This document shows positions 9,977 through 13,779 of a stretch of DNA of 13,779 bases, in pieces. The stretch comes from BOG-908 sp964250925 (GTDB taxonomy: Bacteria > Pseudomonadota > Alphaproteobacteria > Acetobacterales > Acetobacteraceae). Numbering within the stretch: the stretch's first letter is position 1; every line of letters starts with the position of its first letter. Position numbers and translations under genes: made by a program. The notes under the pieces are model-generated. The model was not told the origin of the DNA and did not search any database. It saw nothing but the letters and a program-made list of their open reading frames with translations. The stretch lies in NCBI GenBank assembly GCA_964250925.1, contig CAXUHU010000086.1:1-13779 (forward strand), given 5' to 3'.

Positions 9977-10005
9977 TTGATGAAGTAAATTGTCAAGTTT
10001 ATCAA
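9977..10005. promoter_or_regulatory. Imperfect dyad upstream of the sigma-54 promoter, possible activator site
   Basis: TTGATGAA (9977-9984) and TTTATCAA (9998-10005) form an inverted repeat with one mismatch in an AT-rich stretch. Its placement about 40-68 bp before the predicted start point suits a regulator site, but the right arm overlaps the IHF-like site and the short distance is unusual for an enhancer-binding protein. This is pattern evidence only. Confidence 0.3.
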
Positions 10006-10012
10006 CATTTTA
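10000..10012 (+). promoter_or_regulatory. Candidate IHF binding site
   Basis: The 13 bases match the IHF core consensus WATCAANNNNTTR exactly (TATCAA, CATT, TTA), within an AT-rich tract that stands out from the surrounding sequence. The site ends 6 bp before the -24 element of the sigma-54 promoter. DNA bending by IHF next to sigma-54 promoters is well established, for example in the psp operon of E. coli. Confidence 0.45.
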
Positions 10013-10018
10013 AAGATC

Positions 10019-10034
10019 TGGCACGGCTGATGCA
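10019..10034 (+). promoter_or_regulatory. Sigma-54 (RpoN) -24/-12 promoter
   Basis: The sequence TGGCACG-GCTG-ATGCA matches the consensus TGGCACG-N4-TTGCW at every fixed position except one T. The invariant GG (10020-10021) and GC (10032-10033) have the required spacing. The predicted start point is near 10045, giving a leader of about 40 nt that includes the ribosome binding site of the small membrane protein gene at 10085. Transcription from it would need an enhancer-binding ATPase that is not encoded in this window. Confidence 0.7.
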
Positions 10035-10072
10035 ATCGTTCTGGCAGGCCGAGATTGGCCGAGACGTTCATC

Positions 10073-10078
10073 GGAGAG
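10073..10078 (+). promoter_or_regulatory. Strong ribosome binding site deciding the start of the small membrane protein
   Basis: GGAGAG lies 6 nt before the ATG at 10085. It selects this ATG over a possible in-frame start at 10055, which has no such site and would itself overlap this motif. Confidence 0.7.
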
Positions 10079-10084
10079 ACTGCC

Positions 10085-10285
10085 ATGACGACCATGACCT
10101 TCAACACTGTCGCCTATGTTCAGAACGCTCGTGCGCCGCGCACGACGTTCGCCGCTCGCCTGGCCGCTGTGCAGGCCCGCCACGAGCATGCGGTGGATCA
10201 GACAGCCGTGCTCGGCGTCGTGGCTCGCAGCACCTTGGCTCTGGTGCCGTTTCTCACGCTGGCCTGGGTATTCGTCGCTCTCTGA
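10085..10285 (+). CDS. Small tail-anchored membrane protein under a sigma-54 promoter, unknown family
   Basis: The product has 66 residues. The N-terminal half is soluble and basic to amphipathic (APRTTFAARLAAVQARHEHA, about residues 17-36). Residues about 40-66 (VLGVVARSTLALVPFLTLAW and the last few residues) form one hydrophobic segment that runs to the very C-terminus, interrupted by a single Arg at 48. This is the layout of a tail-anchored inner-membrane peptide with the N-terminus in the cytoplasm. The start is fixed by GGAGAG 6 nt upstream. A near-consensus sigma-54 promoter and an IHF site stand directly ahead, so expression is probably inducible by a stress or nutrient signal. It is monocistronic, since the next gene is convergent. 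I do not recognise a family and infer no biochemical function. Confidence 0.7.
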   Translation: MTTMTFNTVAYVQNARAPRTTFAARLAAVQARHEHAVDQTAVLGVVARSTLALVPFLTLAWVFVAL

Positions 10286-10320
10286 GGGCGGTGACCAGCT
10301 CCCTGCCCCGCTGAATAAAC

Positions 10321-10337
10321 TGAAGCGACACGCTTCA
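10321..10337 (-). terminator. Hairpin between convergent genes, likely terminator for the VOC gene
   Basis: TGAAGCG (10321-10327) and CGCTTCA (10331-10337) form a perfect 7 bp stem with a 3 nt loop. Read on the minus strand the stem is followed by GTTTATT, a modest T-rich tail, 36 nt after the VOC stop codon. On the plus strand no T tract follows, although the hairpin could still serve the small membrane protein gene. Confidence 0.45.
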
Positions 10338-10372
10338 ACTCGGCTCGAACGCGGCACAGGAGCCGTCTTCGT

Positions 10373-10753
10373 TCAGAATTGTGTCAAGCTCAGCACATTC
10401 CCGTCGGGGTCCTTGAACCACGCTATCCTCGCGCCGCTTCCAGGGGATGTCCAAATGCCGAGGGCGTCCTGACCGAAGCCCTCGTGAACGGTGAACATCA
10501 CGCCTCTGTCGCCGAGCTGCTTAACCGTCTCTGCAACGTCGGGCACATCCCAGCCCAACACCGTATGGCGTTGCGCCACGTGGTCTTTGACCGTTGAAAC
10601 GCGCAACATGGTCCCGTTGAGGTCGAACACCACCGCGAAATCGTCCTCGTGGGTCAACGTGAAACCCAGCGTGCCACGGTAGAACGCCTTGGCCACGTTC
10701 CGGTCCCTGGTGATAATAAAAGCTACTACTTTCGCCACCGCCGGTATCGTCAT
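10373..10753 (-). CDS. VOC family (glyoxalase/bleomycin-resistance fold) protein
   Basis: The 126-residue product has the paired beta-alpha-beta-beta-beta architecture of the vicinal oxygen chelate superfamily. Recognisable marks are the FYRGTLGF motif after the first strand, GWDVPDVAETVKQLGDRGV at the start of the second half, and the terminal WFKDPDGNVLSLTQF. The first-strand position that usually carries a metal-binding His in glyoxalase I and dioxygenases reads AFIITRD here, so a metal-dependent glyoxalase activity is doubtful and I give no substrate. I chose the ATG at 10753, preceded by GAGAG, over a GTG at 10789 because family members begin just before the first strand. Upstream, TTGACC on the minus strand is a weak -35 candidate with no good -10. 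GC is lower than in the operon to the left. Confidence 0.85.
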   Translation of the reverse strand: MTIPAVAKVVAFIITRDRNVAKAFYRGTLGFTLTHEDDFAVVFDLNGTMLRVSTVKDHVAQRHTVLGWDVPDVAETVKQLGDRGVMFTVHEGFGQDALGIWTSPGSGARIAWFKDPDGNVLSLTQF

Positions 10754-10973
10754 GTGAGTCTCTCGGTCTCCGGTTCCTGGGTACATCACCCTGACCGACT
10801 GCTATGAAGCTTCCTGACTAGGCAAGGTCAAAGGTAACGAGAAAGGCCGAATAATCCTGTCAAGCGAGACCCGCCAGACTACTCCAGCGCCGCCGTACGA
10901 CGGCACCCCCAGTCCACGCATTACGCCAGACGCCCGCTCGGTAACCCGCCTCTCTCTGCTGCTGTTCGTCACC

Positions 10974-12251
10974 ATGTTGGCGATCTACGTAGCAAGTCCC
11001 GTCAAGACCTCGGCAGATTCCCGGTGGTCGATCCACATAGCGGCCAGCTTCATCGACGGACAAGCCGGCAGGCTGAACGCATACGCACCTGCAATAAAAG
11101 CCAATGCCAACTACGCGATAGAGTACCACGACGGCAATCCCTACGGCTTGTTCCCGATCGGCACATCTCTCATCAGCATACCCTTGGTATTTATCGCAGA
11201 GCGACTGAGTCCGGGCCTGGATGCCTACCTGTCCCAACACATCCCCGAGGCGTTCGAAGGCTTAATCGCCAGCCTTTACGGGGCCGCAGCGGGAACCCTG
11301 TTCTTCTGGGCGATCTTGGCAAAGTTCCGAAATGCCCAGATCGCCGGCGTCCTCACGGCGATGTTCTGCTTCGGCACTTCCATGTGGTCGGTGGCCACGC
11401 GCGCCTTGTGGCAGCACGGACCGCTGATCCTGATGCTGACGATCGCAATGCTGTTGCTTGCGCACCCGCGCAGCAGACCATCATCGATACGATACCTCGG
11501 CATTCCTCTAGCTGCCGCCTTCATGATCCGGCCGACGGCCGCGATACCGATCGGCATCCTGAGCCTGTACGTCGTCGTATTCTATCGCTCGTCGGCCATG
11601 TGGTACCTGGCGGGAGCCGCTCTCACGGCGGCACCCTGGATTACCTACAACGTCCACATGTTCCATCAGCTCGTGCCGGCCTACTATTTTCCCCAGCGGC
11701 TCGGCGGCAGCATGACGATCGGGACGGCAATGCTGGGCAACCTCGTCAGTCCTGCACGCGGCCTGTTCGTCTTTTCCCCGGTTCTGCTGATTGGCGGGCC
11801 GGGATTCATCCTATCCCAACGAGAGCGTGACGATCGCGGACTTCACTGGGCCTTTGCGTCCATCATCGTCCTGCATTGGCTGTTCGTCTCGCGCTTTCCC
11901 CATTGGTGGGGCGGCCACAGCTTCGGACCGCGCCTGATGAGCGACATTCTGCCCTTCGTCACCTACTTCGCCGGGTTCAGCGTACAGGCCGTCCTGCGTC
12001 TTCGGTCAAAACGCCGCCGAATCATGGGCGCATTCGTTCTCGCGACCCTCACCGCCGTCAGCATCATCATCCATGCAGCGGGCGCGCTCAGCTGGGCACC
12101 TCAAGCATGGGCAGCCGACCCGGTCTCGGTCGATGCTCATCCTGAGCGTCTATGGGACTGGTCCGATCCTCCGTTCGCGCGGGCGTTCTACCGAACCGTG
12201 CCGATGCCGGGCTTCGGCCCGCTGCTGCCTGGGCGAACACGCCGACGCTGA
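10974..12251 (+). CDS. Polytopic membrane protein, GT-C/ArnT-like glycosyltransferase family
   Basis: The product has about 10-11 membrane segments and the layout of a widespread family of lipid-carrier-dependent glycosyltransferase-like proteins. An acidic motif sits in the first external loop (DSRWSIH), followed by GLFPIGTSLISIPL, a short SPARGLFVFSP motif, HWWGGHSFGPRLMSD, and a C-terminal WDWSDPP. Such enzymes usually transfer a sugar from a polyprenyl carrier on the periplasmic side; acceptor and donor are unknown. The ATG at 10974 is the first ATG, GTG or TTG in this frame, yet it lies inside the first helix: the frame is open back to 10818 and encodes TRLSLLLFV just before it. The real start is therefore probably upstream, perhaps the CTG at 10857, which has AAAGG ten bases before it and would give 464 residues. 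Its GC is lower than that of the neighbours. The gene converges on the acyltransferase with 18 bp between them. Confidence 0.8.
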   Translation: MLAIYVASPVKTSADSRWSIHIAASFIDGQAGRLNAYAPAIKANANYAIEYHDGNPYGLFPIGTSLISIPLVFIAERLSPGLDAYLSQHIPEAFEGLIASLYGAAAGTLFFWAILAKFRNAQIAGVLTAMFCFGTSMWSVATRALWQHGPLILMLTIAMLLLAHPRSRPSSIRYLGIPLAAAFMIRPTAAIPIGILSLYVVVFYRSSAMWYLAGAALTAAPWITYNVHMFHQLVPAYYFPQRLGGSMTIGTAMLGNLVSPARGLFVFSPVLLIGGPGFILSQRERDDRGLHWAFASIIVLHWLFVSRFPHWWGGHSFGPRLMSDILPFVTYFAGFSVQAVLRLRSKRRRIMGAFVLATLTAVSIIIHAAGALSWAPQAWAADPVSVDAHPERLWDWSDPPFARAFYRTVPMPGFGPLLPGRTRRR

Positions 12252-12269
12252 CGCAGCAGCGGCCGACGA

Positions 12270-13364
12270 TCACACGGCAACACCCCGCAGCCGCGACCGC
12301 ACCGCCCGCAGCGGCTGCTCGACCACAACATGCACCCCGCCAGCCACCAACAGCGCCAGCGCAATCGCCCAACCGTAGGGCACCAGCCCGCGCCGTGCGA
12401 AGCACCCCGCCAGAAAACTCAGAACCATGCCGTGGCTGACGTAGAGCGGGTAGGACAGCTCCCCCAGCCGCCGGTCCCAACGCCGCGTCCGATCGGGCAA
12501 CGCCCCCACGCCGCTCAGCCACGCTAGCCCGCCAAACAGCGCACACAGCAATGGCATCTGAAACGCCAGCACAGGATGCCCGCGCTGGCCCCAGTAGGTG
12601 AACGCCAGCATCACCCCGGCCGACACCAGCAACAGGTGCAAGACCGCAGCTACGCCAGGCCGGCGCAGGCAGAAGAACAGCGATACGCCGAAGGCAAAGA
12701 ACGGCACGCAAATAACCTGCAGCCCGCCACCCGTCTGCGAAAGGCCGCGATGCCGCCAGACGAAGGCGCCGAACACCAGGTAGGCGCAGCCAAGCCCGCC
12801 CGCGATCACGGCCCGGCGCCACGCCTGGCCACCCGCGTGCCGTCGGGCCATCAGCCACCCTGCCGCAAACGCCGTCAGGTAGAAGGCGAACTCCACCCGC
12901 AGCGTCCAGGCGAACGGGATGAACGAGAAATCCTGCCCGCTCACCCGGTGCGCCGTCAGTCCCGGCACGATCTCCAGCACGCCGGCGAGCAGCACGCGGG
13001 GCTGCCACGGGGCACCGGCCAGCGGCGCATCCAACGCCACCAAGCGCCCGCCGGCGTACAGCCAGCTATCGAGCGCCATCGTCAGCGCGAGCGCGGCCAG
13101 ATACGGCGGCACAACGCGCAGCGCGCGGTTGGCCAGGAAGGCGCCGGGCCGCCCGGCATAGAAGCTGCTCGCCGCCTCGGCGACGATAAAGCCGGACAGG
13201 GCGAAGAACGTGGTCACGGCCACCGCCCCCAACTCGAGGGAATACAGCAGGCCTCGGCCGGAGGGCGCCAGCAGGATCAGCCCGTGCTGCAGCAGCACCA
13301 GCAGCGCCAGCCCGAAACGGAACGCCCCGAACGGCCGATAGCGCGGAATGGGTTGGCTTATCAT
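12270..13364 (-). CDS. Acyltransferase 3 family membrane protein (OafA/YrhL-like)
   Basis: This 364-residue integral membrane enzyme of about ten helices is expected to transfer an acyl group (often acetyl) to an exported glycan or lipid such as O-antigen, exopolysaccharide or a lipid-linked sugar. Family marks are the first helix with Arg16 and the catalytic-type His27 (FRFGLALLVLLQH); TTFFALSGFIVAE (51-63), the counterpart of the usual FFVLSGF; FLANRALRVVPPY near 76-88; WTLRVEFAFYL in the middle; and LGELSYPLYVSHG followed by EQPLRAVRSRL near the C-terminus. No periplasmic SGNH domain is fused, so it is the short form. The ATG at 13364 lacks a Shine-Dalgarno sequence; a TATATA on the minus strand only 6 nt before it suggests a leaderless or very short-leader mRNA. 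The specific substrate cannot be read from sequence. Confidence 0.88.
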   Translation of the reverse strand: MISQPIPRYRPFGAFRFGLALLVLLQHGLILLAPSGRGLLYSLELGAVAVTTFFALSGFIVAEAASSFYAGRPGAFLANRALRVVPPYLAALALTMALDSWLYAGGRLVALDAPLAGAPWQPRVLLAGVLEIVPGLTAHRVSGQDFSFIPFAWTLRVEFAFYLTAFAAGWLMARRHAGGQAWRRAVIAGGLGCAYLVFGAFVWRHRGLSQTGGGLQVICVPFFAFGVSLFFCLRRPGVAAVLHLLLVSAGVMLAFTYWGQRGHPVLAFQMPLLCALFGGLAWLSGVGALPDRTRRWDRRLGELSYPLYVSHGMVLSFLAGCFARRGLVPYGWAIALALLVAGGVHVVVEQPLRAVRSRLRGVAV

Positions 13365-13373
13365 TTCGTGTAT

Positions 13374-13383
13374 ATAACGTTAT
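13374..13383. promoter_or_regulatory. Palindrome at the acyltransferase promoter
   Basis: ATAACGTTAT is a perfect 10 bp palindrome, 9 bp before the acyltransferase ATG and overlapping a TATATA that could be its -10 element. It could be an operator. No convincing -35 was found, so the promoter reading is tentative. Confidence 0.3.
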
Positions 13384-13525
13384 GGCGGAGCGGCACCGTA
13401 ACGCAAGAGGAGGCGCGCCTGCGTGCCGCGTAACGGCAGCATCGGCCTGCGTTGTGGTCGCGCACGCCTTGGTCTATCCGGGCGCGGTGAATGACCTCAG
13501 CTTGCAAGCCGCCGTGGGCCGCACC

Positions 13526-13551
13526 GCCCGCCGATCGGCTAGCCGGCGGGC
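13526..13551. repeat. GC-rich hairpin in the divergent intergenic region
   Basis: GCCCGCCG (13526-13533) pairs with CGGCGGGC (13544-13551), an 8 bp perfect stem with a 10 nt loop, 42 bp upstream of the flippase-like gene. No T tract follows. It may be a leader structure or a chance feature of GC-rich DNA. Nothing else is seen in 13384-13593. Confidence 0.3.
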
Positions 13552-13593
13552 CGTACCGGGCGGCCATGTGTCATCGCCAGCAGACCTTCACCC

Positions 13594-13779
13594 ATGACAT
13601 GGCGGAGTGCCGCGGCCCTGGCTGCCGGGGTCGCAAGTCTGGTCTGGATCATCCACGCCGTCGGGCTGGCCGTGGTCGGACGCGATGTGGCCCTCGCCGG
13701 CTGGGTGCTGCCGGCGACCGCGGCGATCTACCTCGCCCAGCTGTTCCTGTCCGGGCAGGCCTGGCGCGCTGCGTTGGGC
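13594..13779 (+). CDS. Flippase-like / LPG-synthase membrane-domain protein, N-terminal 62 residues only
   Basis: The frame opens at ATG 13594 and runs off the window end. The visible part has one helix (ALAAGVASLVWIIHAVGLAV), a short loop, and a second helix ending in the motif YLAQLFLSGQAWRAAL. This layout, a helix followed about 20 residues later by a helix ending in Q-x-x-x-x-x-x-AWR, resembles the start of the flippase-like family that includes the membrane domain of lysylphosphatidylglycerol synthase and the hopanoid-associated protein HpnL. With only 62 residues the subfamily is not secure. No clear ribosome binding site precedes the ATG, and the frame upstream to 13543 has no other start. 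It is transcribed divergently from the acyltransferase gene, so the 229 bp between them probably hold both promoters. Confidence 0.55.
   Translation, partial: MTWRSAAALAAGVASLVWIIHAVGLAVVGRDVALAGWVLPATAAIYLAQLFLSGQAWRAALG

Noticed and set aside
9991..10018. A sigma-70 reading of the AT-rich patch (TTGTCA forward, TTGACA on the minus strand)
   Set aside because: No acceptable -10 element at 16-18 bp on either strand, whereas the sigma-54 elements match well.
12576..13433. 285-codon plus-strand frame opposite the acyltransferase gene
   Set aside because: Arg/Gln-rich translation without motifs, antisense to a gene with complete family signatures.

Overview
The window is a high-GC (roughly 70% over most of its length) piece of a Gram-negative bacterial chromosome, most likely a member of the Pseudomonadota. 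The evidence is an alpha-2-macroglobulin gene next to a PBP1C gene, a periplasm-directed two-lobe aspartic protease, and a near-consensus sigma-54 promoter. I cannot name the genus. A run of 10 N at 1451-1460 shows this is a scaffold with an unresolved assembly gap.

Region 1 (1-8606, plus strand) is a tightly packed operon of three genes. The 3' end of an exported-looking beta-rich protein of unknown family overlaps, through an ATGA junction, a very large alpha-2-macroglobulin with an intact thioester motif. After a 14 nt spacer comes a complete bifunctional penicillin-binding protein 1C (pbpC). The pairing fits the proposed periplasmic defence role, in which the macroglobulin traps proteases that breach the outer membrane and PBP1C repairs peptidoglycan. 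The upstream protein looks co-translated and may be a third component.

Region 2 (8607-9915) holds, on the minus strand, a secreted retropepsin-type aspartic protease whose catalytic lobe has been duplicated within one chain, and a doubtful 60-residue ORF. Region 3 (about 9960-10285) is the most intriguing part. It is an AT-rich segment with an IHF consensus site and a near-perfect -24/-12 sigma-54 promoter, followed by a strong ribosome binding site and a 66-residue protein with one C-terminal membrane segment. I recognise no known family for it.

Region 4 (10373-12251) contains a VOC (glyoxalase-fold) gene on the minus strand and a polytopic GT-C-like membrane glycosyltransferase on the plus strand, whose only canonical start codon lies inside its first membrane helix. 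Regions 3 and 4 have visibly lower GC than the flanks and may be acquired DNA. Region 5 (12270-13779) has a complete acyltransferase-3 membrane enzyme on the minus strand, with a palindrome at its promoter, and divergently the first 62 codons of a flippase-like (LPG-synthase membrane domain) protein cut by the window end. No tRNA, rRNA, CRISPR or insertion sequence was seen.
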